NCBI RefSeq assembly: GCF_009765275.1
Contig: NZ_VOPH01000002.1
Location: forward strand, 558,001 to 622,000
Source: Chachezhania sediminis
GTDB lineage: Bacteria; Pseudomonadota; Alphaproteobacteria; Rhodobacterales; Rhodobacteraceae
Direction of reading: 5' to 3'
Length of the DNA stretch: 64,000 bases
Shown: positions 8,187 through 17,308 of the stretch, piece after piece
Layout of the letters: each line of letters begins with the position of its first letter
Position numbering within the stretch: position 1 is the stretch's first letter
Position numbers and translations under genes: made by a program
The notes under the pieces: generated by a model
The model's database searches: none
What the model was told of the DNA's origin: nothing
Seen by the model: the letters and a program-made list of their open reading frames with translations, nothing else

Positions 8187-8540
8187 TCAGATCAGCCGCG
8201 GTGGTGCGCGGACGGAGACGTGGGAAAGCGTGTATTGCGGCCCCGACACCAGGTCGCGCCCGGTATCGGAAGCGACAGAGTAGACGGCCGGATGGGCGCG
8301 GTCGGGCGCCTGCGCCTGCGGCGGGGTCGGCAGCTTGTGGCAGAACGGGCAGTCGTGGTCGTGGTGGCCGTGACCGTCGACGGCACAGAGATCATCGACC
8401 GTGGCCCCCATGGCCAGCATCTGTTCCATGCCGGCATCGGACCGGTCGGGCGCCATCAGGGACGCCGACACGACACTGAACGCCGCCAGCATCAGCACGG
8501 CGGCAATCGCGATCAGGGTCTGGCGGAACGAACGGTCCAT
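8187..8540 (-). CDS. DUF2946-like His-rich membrane-anchored protein
   Basis: A 117-residue protein with an N-terminal hydrophobic segment (residues 7-28) and a metal-binding-like middle segment DGHGHHDHDCPFCHKL, then a Pro-rich part. This pattern is like DUF2946 proteins that sit near copper and cytochrome-oxidase assembly genes. It is the first gene of the minus-strand copper cluster, 94 bp before the YcnI-PCuAC gene. A role in periplasmic copper binding is inferred from context and composition; no enzymatic motif is seen. Confidence 0.7.
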   Translation of the reverse strand: MDRSFRQTLIAIAAVLMLAAFSVVSASLMAPDRSDAGMEQMLAMGATVDDLCAVDGHGHHDHDCPFCHKLPTPPQAQAPDRAHPAVYSVASDTGRDLVSGPQYTLSHVSVRAPPRLI

Positions 8541-8606
8541 GCGCCTGTTTACTCCTCCGTCAGGGCAGGCGCAAAGGGGTGCGGCTGTCGCAGGGCAGGG
8601 GTGGCC

Positions 8607-11600
8607 TCAGGCGACCAGCGCCTCGGCCTTCTTCAGATCGACGGAAACCAGCTGCGACACGCCCTGTTCCGCCATCGTCACGCCGAACAGGCGATCCATC
8701 CGCGCCATGGTTACCGCGTGGTGGGTGATGATCAGGAAGCGGGTGGCGGTCTGGCGGCACATCTCGTCCAGAAGGTCGCAGAACCGGGTCACGTTGGCAT
8801 CGTCCAGCGGCGCGTCGACCTCGTCCAGGACGCAGATCGGGGCCGGGTTGGCCAGGAAAACGCCGAAGATCAGCGCCATCGCGGTCAGGGTCTGTTCCCC
8901 GCCCGACAGAAGCGACAGCGTCGACAGCTTCTTGCCCGGCGGCTGGCACATGATTTCCAGCCCGGCATCCAGCGGATCGTCGCTTTCGACCATGACCAGG
9001 TTCGCCTCGCCCCCACCGAAGAGGTGCTTGAACAGCATCGTGAAGTTCGAATTCACCTGTTCGAAAGCGGTCAGCAGCCGTTCGCGCCCTTCGCGGTTCA
9101 GGCCCGCGATCCCGCCGCGCAGGGTGCGGATCGCCTCTTCCAGGTCCAGCTTTTCGGTCCTGAGCGTATCGTGTTCGGTCCGCACCTCGCGCGAGTCCTC
9201 CTCGGCCCGCAGGTTTACCGCCCCCAGCGCCTCGCGCTGGCGCTTGTGGCGGCCGATCTCGTTTTCCAGGCTTTCCGCATCGGGGATCCGGTCAGGGCCG
9301 ATCTCCAGCCCTTCCAGCAGGGCTTCGGGTGTCAGATCCTGTTCCTCGGCAATGCGCTCGGCGGCGGCTGCAACGGTCTCGCGCGCGGCGTCGCGGCGGG
9401 CCTCGGCCCGGGCCCGCGCCTCGCGCGCGTCCGAGGACAGTCGTTCCGCATCGCGTTCCGCCTGAACGGCGGTGCGCAGGGCGGCTTCGGCGCCGGCCAG
9501 CTTGTCCTTGGCGGCGGCCATCCGGGCCTCGGCATCGCGGATCGCGCCCGACATCTCGTCCCGCTTGGCGGCGATTTCGGCCGGGGCGGCGGCGGCCTCC
9601 TTCAGTTCGGCCTGGCTTTCGGTGCGCCGTTCGGTCAGTTCCGCGATCCGCTTGCCGGCGGTCTCGCTCCGATGCCGCCAGCCGCTGATTTCCTTGGTCA
9701 CTTCCTGCTGACGCTTGGTCCGGGCCTCGCCCTCGCGGCGCAGCTCGTCATGGGTCGACCGGCGGGTCATCATCGTGATCCGGCTGGCATCGACGGCGCG
9801 CTTGATCTCCTCGACGCCGGCGCGGGCCTGGTCCAGATCCTCAAGCCCGCGCTGGGCGGTTTCGGCTTCGGTCAGCTGGGCCTTGGCGGCCAGCGCTTCC
9901 TCGCGGTGGCGGGCGACGGCCAGGCCCAGCGTCTCCTGCCTGCCGCGGGCCAGGTTCAGATCCGATTCCGCGCGGGACATGGCGCGCGAGGTTTCGGCCA
10001 CCCTTGTATCCGCGGCGCGGCGGGCGGCGCGGGCGTCCTTGTCGGCCTGGGTCTTTTCGGCCAGATCGCGGTTCAGCGTATCATGTGCCTCGCGCGCGGC
10101 GGTGGCGCGGGTTTCGGCGGCTTCCAGGTCGGCACGCATGGCAGTCAGGCGGTTGATCTGTTCCAGCCGCAGGGCGGCCGCGTTGGGCGTATCCTCGGCC
10201 CAGGCGCGATAACCGTCCCAGCGCCACAGGTCGCCGTCGCGCGACACCAGCCGCTGGCCTGGCTTCAGCTGGGCCTGAAGTGCCGGGCCCTGGTCTTTCG
10301 ATACGATACCGACTTGCGCCAACCTGCGGGCCAGGGCGGACGGCGCCTCGACCTGCGGTGCCAAGGGTTCGGTGCCTTTCGGCAGCGGATAGTCCTCGTC
10401 ATAGCCCGGCAACGTGACCCAGCCGGAGGGGCCTTCGACCTCCACCAGCGGTGCGCGCAGGTCGTCGACCATGGCCGCCCCAAGCGCCTTTTCGAAGCCG
10501 GCCGCGACCGAGACCTGATCAAGCACCTGACCCCCGGTGCCGCTGTCGCGAGCCACCAGTTTGGCCAGGGCGCCCACTTCGGCGCGCAGGGCGCTGGCCT
10601 CGCCTTCGGCCTCTGACCGGGCGGCGCGGGCGTCGGTTTCGCGCGATTGCGCTTCGGTCCGGGCGGTTTCGGCGCGGGTCAGGGCGGCTTCGGCCTCTTC
10701 GGCCTCGCGCACCGCATCGGCTTCGGCCGCGCGGGCGGTGGTGAAAGCCGCATCGGCAGAGGTCGCGGCCTCCTCCGCGGCCCTGACGGCGGCGCGGGCC
10801 TTTTCGGCCTCCTGCTCTGCCCGGTTCAGGGCGGTGCGGTTGTCCTGCACAAGACGCTGGGCGGATTGGTGGCGGGCCGACAGGCGGGCCACGTCCTCTG
10901 TCACCTGGGACAGGTGGCTTTCGCGGTCCTGCAGGACCGATCCGGCCTCGCGGGCCGCGATCTCTGCATCGGCCAGCGTTTCATTGTGACCGGCGCCAGC
11001 CTGTTCCAGCGCCTGGGCTTCCCATTCCAGCTTCTCGATCGTTTCGCCCGCGTCGCGGCTCAGCCCTGTCTCGCGTTCGATGTCCTTGCCCAGTTGATCG
11101 ATCCGCGCGGTCAGCGTCTCGATGATCTCTCTCGCGCGGGTTTCCTGATCGTCCAGCGTGTCGCGCTGGACCACCAGACGCTGCAGGATTGCGGCGGCGA
11201 TGGCCTCTTCTTCCCGCAGGGGGGGCAGGGCGTCTTCGGCCGCGGCGCGGGTCTTGACCGACTGGCGCACGGCGGCTTCGGCCTGCGATGCCTCGACCAC
11301 GCGTTCTTTCAGGGCGGCATCGGCGGCCAGCCGCGCCGTCTCGGCCTCGGTCCAGCGGCGATAGAGCAGCATGCCTTCGGCCCGGCGCAGTTCGATGCCG
11401 ATCTTGCGATAGCGTTCGGCCTGCTTCACCTGCCGGTCCAGCTGGGTGATCTGCGCCGCAAGCTGTTCCAGCACGTCGTCGACGCGCAGCAGGTTGGTTT
11501 CGGCGTTCTTCAGCTTCAGCTCTGCCTCGTGCCGGCGCTGGTAAAGGCCCGAGATTCCGGCGGCCTCTTCCAACACGCGCCGGCGCGCCTTGGGCTTGGC

Positions 11601-12062
11601 ATTGATCAGTTCGGAAATCTGCCCCTGCCGCACCAGCGCAGGGGATTGCGACCCGGTGGAGGCGTCGGCGAACAGCATCTGCACGTCCCGCGCGCGGACG
11701 TCCTTGGCATTGGCCTTGTAGGCCGACCCCACGTCGCGGGTGATGCGCCGGATGATTTCCAGGCTGTCGCTGTCGTTGAAGGCGGCAGGCGCCAGCCGTT
11801 CGCCGTTGTCGATCTGCAGGACGACCTCGGCAAAGTTCCGGGCCGGCCGGGTCGAGGCGCCGGCAAAGATCACGTCCTCCATCCCGCCGCCACGCATGGC
11901 GGTGGGGCGATTTTCGCCCATGACCCAGCGCAGCGCCTCCAGCAGGTTGGACTTGCCACAACCGTTCGGTCCGACGATGCCGGTCAGACCATCGGCGATG
12001 ATCAGGTCGGTCGGGTCGACGAAGCTTTTAAAGCCCGAAAGGCGGAGGCGGGAAAAGCGCAC
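8607..12062 (-). CDS. smc: Chromosome segregation protein SMC
   Basis: A 1151-residue structural-maintenance-of-chromosomes ATPase. N-terminal Walker A GIVGPNGCGKSNLLEALRWV; long Ala/Glu/Arg-rich coiled coils (about 165-500 and 650-960) flank a hinge near residues 510-620; the C-terminal signature LSGGEQTLTAMALIFGVFL and Walker B ICVLDEVDAPLDDAN follow near residues 1060-1110. SMC with ScpA/ScpB (not in the window) organises and segregates the chromosome. No ATG fits the conserved start; GTG 12062 (VRFSRLRLSGFKSF) with AAGGA upstream is chosen, since upstream residues to 12170 look unrelated. Normal length. Confidence 0.95.
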   Translation of the reverse strand: MRFSRLRLSGFKSFVDPTDLIIADGLTGIVGPNGCGKSNLLEALRWVMGENRPTAMRGGGMEDVIFAGASTRPARNFAEVVLQIDNGERLAPAAFNDSDSLEIIRRITRDVGSAYKANAKDVRARDVQMLFADASTGSQSPALVRQGQISELINAKPKARRRVLEEAAGISGLYQRRHEAELKLKNAETNLLRVDDVLEQLAAQITQLDRQVKQAERYRKIGIELRRAEGMLLYRRWTEAETARLAADAALKERVVEASQAEAAVRQSVKTRAAAEDALPPLREEEAIAAAILQRLVVQRDTLDDQETRAREIIETLTARIDQLGKDIERETGLSRDAGETIEKLEWEAQALEQAGAGHNETLADAEIAAREAGSVLQDRESHLSQVTEDVARLSARHQSAQRLVQDNRTALNRAEQEAEKARAAVRAAEEAATSADAAFTTARAAEADAVREAEEAEAALTRAETARTEAQSRETDARAARSEAEGEASALRAEVGALAKLVARDSGTGGQVLDQVSVAAGFEKALGAAMVDDLRAPLVEVEGPSGWVTLPGYDEDYPLPKGTEPLAPQVEAPSALARRLAQVGIVSKDQGPALQAQLKPGQRLVSRDGDLWRWDGYRAWAEDTPNAAALRLEQINRLTAMRADLEAAETRATAAREAHDTLNRDLAEKTQADKDARAARRAADTRVAETSRAMSRAESDLNLARGRQETLGLAVARHREEALAAKAQLTEAETAQRGLEDLDQARAGVEEIKRAVDASRITMMTRRSTHDELRREGEARTKRQQEVTKEISGWRHRSETAGKRIAELTERRTESQAELKEAAAAPAEIAAKRDEMSGAIRDAEARMAAAKDKLAGAEAALRTAVQAERDAERLSSDAREARARAEARRDAARETVAAAAERIAEEQDLTPEALLEGLEIGPDRIPDAESLENEIGRHKRQREALGAVNLRAEEDSREVRTEHDTLRTEKLDLEEAIRTLRGGIAGLNREGRERLLTAFEQVNSNFTMLFKHLFGGGEANLVMVESDDPLDAGLEIMCQPPGKKLSTLSLLSGGEQTLTAMALIFGVFLANPAPICVLDEVDAPLDDANVTRFCDLLDEMCRQTATRFLIITHHAVTMARMDRLFGVTMAEQGVSQLVSVDLKKAEALVA

Positions 12063-12201
12063 GGGCGCCGGGTCCTTCTGATTCCTGCGAGGTCCGTACA
12101 GTGTGGGGACGTAATTCCCCAAGTCAACGGTGCACGCGCAGGATGTGGCGCGACCCCGGTCCTTTTCCACAAGATATTGACGCCCGGGTGGTCAGAAGTG
12201 C

Positions 12202-12618
12202 CTAGTGACCGGCCAGATCGCAGCGGTAGGGCGCCAGTTTCAGCTGTCCTTCGACCCAGTTGGGCAGGGGCAGACAGCGATAGCTGGCCCGCTGCAGCGG
12301 TTCCGGACGGACCAGTTTCGCCATGTCGCGACATTTCAGTCCCGCGGTGGTGATGATCCCGTCGCTGTAAACGTTCCTGACGATGCAGCCACTGACCATT
12401 TCCATCGCGACGGCCGCCCGGGCCATGGTGGCCCCCTTGCCCAGCATCAGGTCCTTGTCGACCCGGACTGCCTGTGCCTGTCGGCCGGCCAGCCGCACGT
12501 CATAGGTGCTGCCGTTGATCGTCAATTGCTGGACGGTGGCGCCGTCGAACATCTTGCTTGGCACCTCGCACGCTGGAAGCAGCATCAACGGAAGGAGAAG
12601 GAGGAAAACCCGTTTCAT
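12202..12618 (-). CDS. Putative lipoprotein of unknown function
   Basis: A 138-residue protein with a lipoprotein signal peptide: MKRVFLLLLPLMLLPACEVP, lipobox LPAC, so the mature chain should begin at Cys17. The rest has three further cysteines (SGCIVRN, LKCRDM, SYRCLP) and a late YRCDL, and no recognised domain. It lies between smc and the F0 ATP synthase genes on the same strand, with a terminator between it and atpF, so it is probably transcribed alone. I do not recognise a function. Confidence 0.7.
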   Translation of the reverse strand: MKRVFLLLLPLMLLPACEVPSKMFDGATVQQLTINGSTYDVRLAGRQAQAVRVDKDLMLGKGATMARAAVAMEMVSGCIVRNVYSDGIITTAGLKCRDMAKLVRPEPLQRASYRCLPLPNWVEGQLKLAPYRCDLAGH

Positions 12619-12673
12619 GCCGTCAGACTTGCGCCACGACGGTTAAGATCGGTTTACCAGCCTGGAACCGAAA

Positions 12674-12706
12674 ACGAAAAAACCCGGCCTTTGGGGCCGG
12701 GTTTCG
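12674..12706 (-). terminator. Rho-independent terminator after atpF
   Basis: AAACCCGGCC (12680-12689), loop TTTGG, GGCCGGGTTT (12695-12704): a perfect 10-bp stem. On the minus strand it is followed by TTTTTCGTTTT-like sequence, so it ends the F0 operon just before the lipoprotein gene start. Confidence 0.85.
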
Positions 12707-12747
12707 TACGGGGCGCGTGCGCGCCGGCCCCGAAGGTTCGATACAGA

Positions 12748-13326
12748 TCAGTGCAGCTTCTGGTCGACTTCGGCGATGCCGTCCTCGATCAGCTTGCCGG
12801 ACCGTTCCGGGGTCATCTTGTCCTGGATCACCCGGCCGGCGGCCGCGACCGAAATCGCGATGGCCTGGTCGCGGACTTCCTTCACGGCGGCGGCTTCGGC
12901 CGATGCGATCTGGTCTTCCGCGGTCTGCAGGCGACGGGCGATGGATTTCTTCAGCTCTTCCTTGGCCATGTCGGCCGCGGCGGCTGCGTCTTCCTTGGCC
13001 GTCTTGACGATCTGGTCGGCCAGGTCCGTCACTTCGGCATGCTTGCGCTCGAACGAAGCCAGCAGCGTCTGGGCTTCTTCCCGCAGGGCGCGGGCCTCGT
13101 CGAGCTCGGCCTTGATGGTCTTTGCGCGGTCGTCCAGCAAGTTTCCGACGATTTTCGGCACACCCACGTAAAGGATGATGCCGACGAAGATCAGGAACGC
13201 CAGAAGAACGATGAAGTTGGTGTTCGACAGCGAGAAGAACGGGCCGCTGGCGGCAAGGGCCGGACCGGAGGTCACGGCCAGGGCTGCGACGGCGCCAAGG
13301 GCGGTGCGAAGGGGCTGGGTGCGCAT
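12748..13326 (-). CDS. atpF: F0F1 ATP synthase subunit b
   Basis: A 192-residue stator subunit. After an N-terminal stretch that looks like a cleavable or lead-in segment (residues 1-26) comes the membrane helix NFIVLLAFLIFVGIILYVGV, then a long charged coiled coil (DDRAKTIKAELDEARALREE onward) to the C-terminus. Subunit b links the F0 a subunit to F1 delta/alpha. It is the last gene of the F0 operon; the b' gene ends 4 nt upstream. The F1 genes are elsewhere, as is usual in Rhodobacterales. Confidence 0.92.
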   Translation of the reverse strand: MRTQPLRTALGAVAALAVTSGPALAASGPFFSLSNTNFIVLLAFLIFVGIILYVGVPKIVGNLLDDRAKTIKAELDEARALREEAQTLLASFERKHAEVTDLADQIVKTAKEDAAAAADMAKEELKKSIARRLQTAEDQIASAEAAAVKEVRDQAIAISVAAAGRVIQDKMTPERSGKLIEDGIAEVDQKLH

Positions 13327-13330
13327 TCGC

Positions 13331-13900
13331 TTATCCTTTCATCCGGTCTTCGACGGCCTTGGCGATCACGGCATCGTCTGCCGAGGCACCAAGGGCTGCG
13401 ACCAGTTCTGCGGCCGTGGCGGTGGCCACCTCGCGGACGCTTTCGACGGCCGAGGCACGGATTTCGGCGATGGCTTTCTCGGACTGCGCGGCGCGTTCCG
13501 AAATTTCGGCATCGGCCTGTGCGATGGCCTCGTCCAGGTCGGCCTGAATCTCGGCGCGGGTGTCCGCGGCGATCTTCTGGGCCTCGGCCCGGGCGTCTGC
13601 CAGGGCCTGGTTATAGGCCGCATCGGCTTCTGCAGCCTTGGCCTTCAGGTCCTCGGCAGCGGCGAGGTCGTTGGCGATCGTGCCGTGGCGTTCGCTCAGG
13701 ATGCCTGCGATGCGGGGCAGGGCCACGCGCGACAGGATCAGGTAGAGCGCAATCAGCGCGACGATCAGCCAGAAAATGAGGTTGGGAAAAACGGCGGGGT
13801 CGAGTTGCGGCATCCCGGCCGACTCTGCGGCCACGGATGCCATGTCTGCGCCGCCATGTGCGGCATCAAGCGCGGCAGCGCCGTGCGTCTCCGTTGCCAT
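13331..13900 (-). CDS. F0F1 ATP synthase subunit b'
   Basis: A 189-residue second b-type subunit. An Ala/His-rich N-terminus of about 30 residues precedes [20 protein letters not shown] (membrane helix) and a long Ala/Glu coiled coil. Photosynthetic bacteria and alphaproteobacteria use a b/b' heterodimer as peripheral stalk, and this gene lies in the standard place between c and b. The next gene (b) starts 4 nt after its stop, suggesting coupled translation. Confidence 0.92.
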   Translation of the reverse strand: MATETHGAAALDAAHGGADMASVAAESAGMPQLDPAVFPNLIFWLIVALIALYLILSRVALPRIAGILSERHGTIANDLAAAEDLKAKAAEADAAYNQALADARAEAQKIAADTRAEIQADLDEAIAQADAEISERAAQSEKAIAEIRASAVESVREVATATAAELVAALGASADDAVIAKAVEDRMKG

Positions 13901-14047
13901 GTCGTCCTCCGATCAGGGTTGCCGGCCCGTGGTCCCGGGAGATCCGGACCCGATGGCCTTCGCTTCAGTGGACGGGGATTGAAGTCCGTCCCACCGGACG
14001 GGGCACGCGATGCGCCCCGTCCGGCCGTAAGGATGGGTGTTCGTGTC

Positions 14048-14284
14048 TTAGACTGCGAACATCAGCAGAAGCGCGACGAGGAACGAGAAGATCCCCAGGG
14101 CTTCTGCGAAGGCGATGCCGATGAACAGCGTCGCGGTCTGGCTGGCGGCTGCCGACGGGTTGCGCAGGGCGCCGGCCAGGAAGTTGCCGGCAACGTTGCC
14201 GACACCGAGAGCTGCGACGCCTGCGCCGAAGCCTGCGAGGCCTGCACCGATGAACTGGCCGAGTTGTGCGATATCGCCTTCCAT
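14048..14284 (-). CDS. atpE: F0F1 ATP synthase subunit c
   Basis: A 78-residue proteolipid with two transmembrane hairpin helices. Helix one holds the Gly/Ala repeat [21 protein letters not shown]; the polar loop carries RNPSAA; helix two holds the proton-carrying Glu in [11 protein letters not shown]. The c-ring translocates H+ and drives rotation. 157 bp separate it from atpB and 147 bp from b', wider than elsewhere in the operon; the gap before it holds short GC palindromes. Confidence 0.95.
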   Translation of the reverse strand: MEGDIAQLGQFIGAGLAGFGAGVAALGVGNVAGNFLAGALRNPSAAASQTATLFIGIAFAEALGIFSFLVALLLMFAV

Positions 14285-14328
14285 GTGTCTGTCTCCTTAC
14301 GATGGAATTGCTGATTGTCTTACGCGTG

Positions 14329-14424
14329 GCGGGGAAACCCGCCCTACGGGTGTCGTTCTTGCGGTCGGCGGTGGTCTTGTCCGCCGGACCCGGAAAGCTT
14401 GCGCAGTGCGGGGTTCACCCCGCC
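14329..14424. repeat. Two short intergenic palindromes between atpE and atpB
   Basis: GGCGGGGAAACCCGCC (from about 14329) and, inverted, AGTGCGGGGTTCACCCCGCC (14405-14424). The second matches, in reverse orientation, elements at 42277-42297 and 48400-48420. They look like a small dispersed REP-like family and may also act as mRNA hairpins that tune the atpB/atpE expression ratio. Confidence 0.55.
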
Positions 14425-14441
14425 GCTACCGTCAGGCCACG

Positions 14442-15197
14442 TCAGTGGCTGGGATGCAGTGCGTCCTTCAGGTAAACGCAGGTCAGGATCGTGAACACAT
14501 AGGCCTGAATGAAGGCCACCATGACCTCGAGCCCGTAGATCGCGACCACGCCGGCGATGGCGATGGGCGACACGGCGGCCACCTGTGCAAAGCCCGCGAA
14601 CACCTTGATCACCGCGTGGCCGGCCATCATGTTGCCGCCCAGTCGGACAGAGTGGGTGATCGGACGCACGAAGTAGGAAATCAGTTCGATGATCGCCAGG
14701 ATCGGGCGCAGCGCCAGCGGGGCGGAGGCGACCCAGAAGAGGCCCAGGAACTTGGTGCCGTTCAGCACGAAACCCAGCACGGTCACGGTCAGGAACACGG
14801 CCAGTGCCAGTACGCCGGTCACGGCCACGTGGCTGGTCGGCGTGAAGGCCATCGGGATCAGGCCCAAGAAGTTCGAGATCACGATGAACATGAACAGCGT
14901 CATGATGTACGGGAAGTACTTCAGGCCGTCCTTGCCGGTCACGTCTTCGATCATCTTGTGGACGAAGACATAGGCCAGTTCGGCGATCGACTGACCGCGG
15001 GTGGGCACCAGTGCGCGGCGCGCGGTCGGCAGCACCAGAAGCGCCACGACGGCCAGGATACCGATTGCCATCCAAAGGGTGGCGTTGGTGGGCGTGTACC
15101 AGGAAAACTCGTCGCCGCCAAAGATCGGCTTGACGATGAACTGGTCCATCGGGTGGAAGGAAAGCCCGGACCCTTCGGTATGCGCGTCGGTGGCCAT
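14442..15197 (-). CDS. atpB: F0F1 ATP synthase subunit a
   Basis: A 251-residue integral membrane subunit. The conserved essential Arg is in the fourth-helix segment [20 protein letters not shown]; the N-terminal [10 protein letters not shown] and [18 protein letters not shown] at the end are typical. It forms the proton half-channels against the c-ring. Located between atpI and atpE on the minus strand, as in other alphaproteobacteria. Confidence 0.95.
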   Translation of the reverse strand: MATDAHTEGSGLSFHPMDQFIVKPIFGGDEFSWYTPTNATLWMAIGILAVVALLVLPTARRALVPTRGQSIAELAYVFVHKMIEDVTGKDGLKYFPYIMTLFMFIVISNFLGLIPMAFTPTSHVAVTGVLALAVFLTVTVLGFVLNGTKFLGLFWVASAPLALRPILAIIELISYFVRPITHSVRLGGNMMAGHAVIKVFAGFAQVAAVSPIAIAGVVAIYGLEVMVAFIQAYVFTILTCVYLKDALHPSH

Positions 15198-15269
15198 GTC
15201 GATCCTAGCTCCGTCCTCTGTCTGGGTCTGCCCTCGTGCCGGGGTTGCCCATGGTCTGTTCCGCTTCGG

Positions 15270-15638
15270 CTACCCCTTGCGGGGCGCGTCGTCCTCGTCT
15301 TTGTCGTCATCGGGCATGTCAACCGCCCCGTCGAGGGAGGCTTCGCTTGCCTGTCTGACCTCTTCGGCGCTGCGCAGCATCGTCTTGATGCCGGCGGCGA
15401 AGCCGAAGAAAGTGAACACGATCATGAAGATCGGTTTCGTGCCGAACAGGGCATCAAGCCCGTATCCCATGCCGAAACCGATCCCAAGACCGGCCACCAG
15501 TTCCATCACCATGCGCCAGGCGAGTTGGGCCTGGGAATGCATGTCCTGCTGTTTGGGTTCCGGCTCTTGCGCCTTCCGGCGGGCTGCGAGCTTCTCCTCT
15601 AGCTGCGCCAGGCGCTGCCGTTGGTCGTCTTCACTCAC
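15270..15638 (-). CDS. atpI: AtpI/AtpZ-type protein
   Basis: About 122 residues: a charged N-terminal helix (DDQRQRLAQLEEKLAARRKA), two membrane segments (MVMELVAGLGIGFGMGYGLD and PIFMIVFTFFGFAAGIKTML) and an acidic tail ending DDDKDEDDAPRKG. AtpI helps c-ring assembly and may carry Mg2+/Ca2+. No ATG is available; GTG 15638 (VSEDDQ) has GGGAG upstream and fits family lengths, while GTG 15668 would add ten residues without similarity. First gene of the F0 operon. Confidence 0.8.
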   Translation of the reverse strand: MSEDDQRQRLAQLEEKLAARRKAQEPEPKQQDMHSQAQLAWRMVMELVAGLGIGFGMGYGLDALFGTKPIFMIVFTFFGFAAGIKTMLRSAEEVRQASEASLDGAVDMPDDDKDEDDAPRKG

Positions 15639-15810
15639 GTCCGCCGCACTCCCTGCAGGGTCGGGCACTTGCTATGCCGAGAGGGGGTGCGAGTCAATCG
15701 CGGTGAATGAATGATTAAGCGTCTGTATCTATTGAGCTAAATTCGAAAACCGGGGGTGAGGCCATTGTGCCGCATCGGTCTGTTACCGCTAGCGGCGGCC
15801 GAAAGCATAT

Positions 15811-15826
15811 TTAACCGAATGGTTGA
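15811..15826 (+). promoter_or_regulatory. Candidate ArsR operator TTAACC-N4-GGTTGA
   Basis: TTAACCGAATGGTTGA is a 5-of-6-bp inverted repeat located 32 bp ahead of the preferred start (15858) of the ArsR-family gene. It covers an upstream in-frame ATG (15819), which argues that this ATG is not the true start and that the dyad is the autoregulatory site. Confidence 0.45.
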
Positions 15827-15857
15827 CGATACTCGGGCAGCGGCGCTACGCGGGATC

Positions 15858-16205
15858 ATGTCCGATCCGCTCGATATCGTCTTTGCCGCGCTGGCCGACC
15901 CGACCCGTCGGGCGATCCTGGCCATGCTGTTGGAAGACGACATGGCCGTGACCGACGTGGCGGAACCGTTCGAGATGTCGCTGGCCGCGATTTCCAAGCA
16001 CCTGGCGATCCTGACCCGGGCCGGCCTGATCGCGCAGGAAAAGCGGGGTCGGGTCAAGTGGTGCAAGCTGGATCCGTCCGGCATGCGGTCCGCCAGCGTC
16101 TGGATGCAGGGCTTCGGCCAGTTCGAGCCGGTGCATCTGGATGCCTTCGAACGGTTCCTGGAGCGGGAACTGAACGAACCCTTCCCTGAAGCGGACACGG
16201 ACTGA
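15858..16205 (+). CDS. ArsR-family transcriptional regulator
   Basis: A 115-residue winged-helix regulator: DIVFAALADPTRRAILAMLL, then the recognition helix MSLAAISKHLAILTRAGLI and the wing EKRGRVKWCKLDPSGM. This subfamily (MarR-like ArsR without metal-binding cysteines) is usually next to an SRPBCC/AHSA1 gene; none is present here, and the next gene is a convergent transporter. Starts at 15756 and 15819 are possible in frame, but 15858 is preferred because the likely operator overlaps the others. Target unknown. Confidence 0.8.
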   Translation: MSDPLDIVFAALADPTRRAILAMLLEDDMAVTDVAEPFEMSLAAISKHLAILTRAGLIAQEKRGRVKWCKLDPSGMRSASVWMQGFGQFEPVHLDAFERFLERELNEPFPEADTD

Positions 16206-16408
16206 ACGATTTCGGTAGATTTCGGCGCTTGCCCTTTCCGGCATCTGCCATGTGACCCGGCATGGCTTTGCCTTGGCGCCAAGGCACGCGGTCCAGGGCA
16301 CGGGCCGTCATGCCGATACTTCGTTTGCCGTACCCGCGAATCCCGGCTGTGCCGCGGTTTTGCATCCGACCGGGGCTTTATCCTGCCCATCAGGGTGAAG
16401 GGGCCGCT

Positions 16409-17308
16409 TCAGGCGGTGCGCGGCACGGCTTCCTCGTCCCTGAGCAGCATCAGCAGGGCCGCGACGGTCAGGGCGACCCCGATCAGGACGGCGGGCGGCG
16501 GCAGGCCGTTGCCCAGGGCCGCCTCCAGCAGGATGACCCAGGACGGCGCCAGATAGGTATAGGCCATGACCTTGGCGGACGGGATCCGCAGCGCCGCGAA
16601 TTGCAGCAGCACGAAGGTGGCGGCGCTTGCGAAAAGCGCCAGATAGACGACGCCGGCCCAGAACAGCGGCGGCAATTCGGCCCAGTGGATCGCGCGCAGT
16701 TGAGGCCAGCCATAGGCCAAAAGGACCACCAGCCCCGCCAGCAGCATCCCGAAGGTGAAGACGACTGGCGGCTCGCCCCGGTTCAGCTTGCGCACCAGCG
16801 GAGTATAGATCGCGTGGGCCACGCAACCCAGGAAATAGATCGCCTCGCCCTCGCCGATCTGAAAGGCCATGGCATTGCCCCAGTCGGCGCGAAAGATCAC
16901 CCACAAGGCCCCCAGCCCACCGATGGCCAGCGCCAGCGCCATCCGCGGCGTCGTCACCTGCCGCAGCATGAAATAGCCCACGAAGGCGGTCACGATGGGT
17001 GTCAGGGTAAAGACGGCCGCGGCGCTGACCGCGGGCGTGGTCTTCAGCCCTTCGAACATCAGCACGAAATAAGTGGCGAAGGTGCCGCCCAGCAGCAGAT
17101 ACCGCCAGGGCGCCCGGAAATAGTCGCGCTTCAGCCCGACGGTCGAAACGGCGGCGACGCCGATCACCAGTGACGCGAGCGCAAAGCGCAGGGCATTGAT
17201 GGCGGCGGGACCCGCATCGTTGGCAATTCGCGACCCCAGCGAGAACGACCCGGCGACCAGAAGCGAAAAGGTCAGCATCGCCAGGTGACCCTGGGCGGAA
17301 CGTGTCAC
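16409..17308 (-). CDS. DMT-superfamily (EamA) transporter
   Basis: A 299-residue membrane protein with ten predicted helices in two EamA repeats (for example AINALRFALASLVIGVAAVS in repeat one, VYLALFASAATFVLLQFAAL in repeat two). Family members export amino acids or metabolites. The GTG start at 17308 overlaps the TGA of the upstream LysR gene (GTGA), so the two are translationally coupled and functionally linked. The substrate is unknown. Confidence 0.85.
   Translation of the reverse strand: MTRSAQGHLAMLTFSLLVAGSFSLGSRIANDAGPAAINALRFALASLVIGVAAVSTVGLKRDYFRAPWRYLLLGGTFATYFVLMFEGLKTTPAVSAAAVFTLTPIVTAFVGYFMLRQVTTPRMALALAIGGLGALWVIFRADWGNAMAFQIGEGEAIYFLGCVAHAIYTPLVRKLNRGEPPVVFTFGMLLAGLVVLLAYGWPQLRAIHWAELPPLFWAGVVYLALFASAATFVLLQFAALRIPSAKVMAYTYLAPSWVILLEAALGNGLPPPAVLIGVALTVAALLMLLRDEEAVPRTA

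Noticed and set aside
7971-10616. 881-codon open frame on the plus strand opposite smc
   Set aside because: It runs antisense to a certain gene, and its protein is His/Gly/Gln/Arg-rich, as expected from reading high-GC DNA in reverse.
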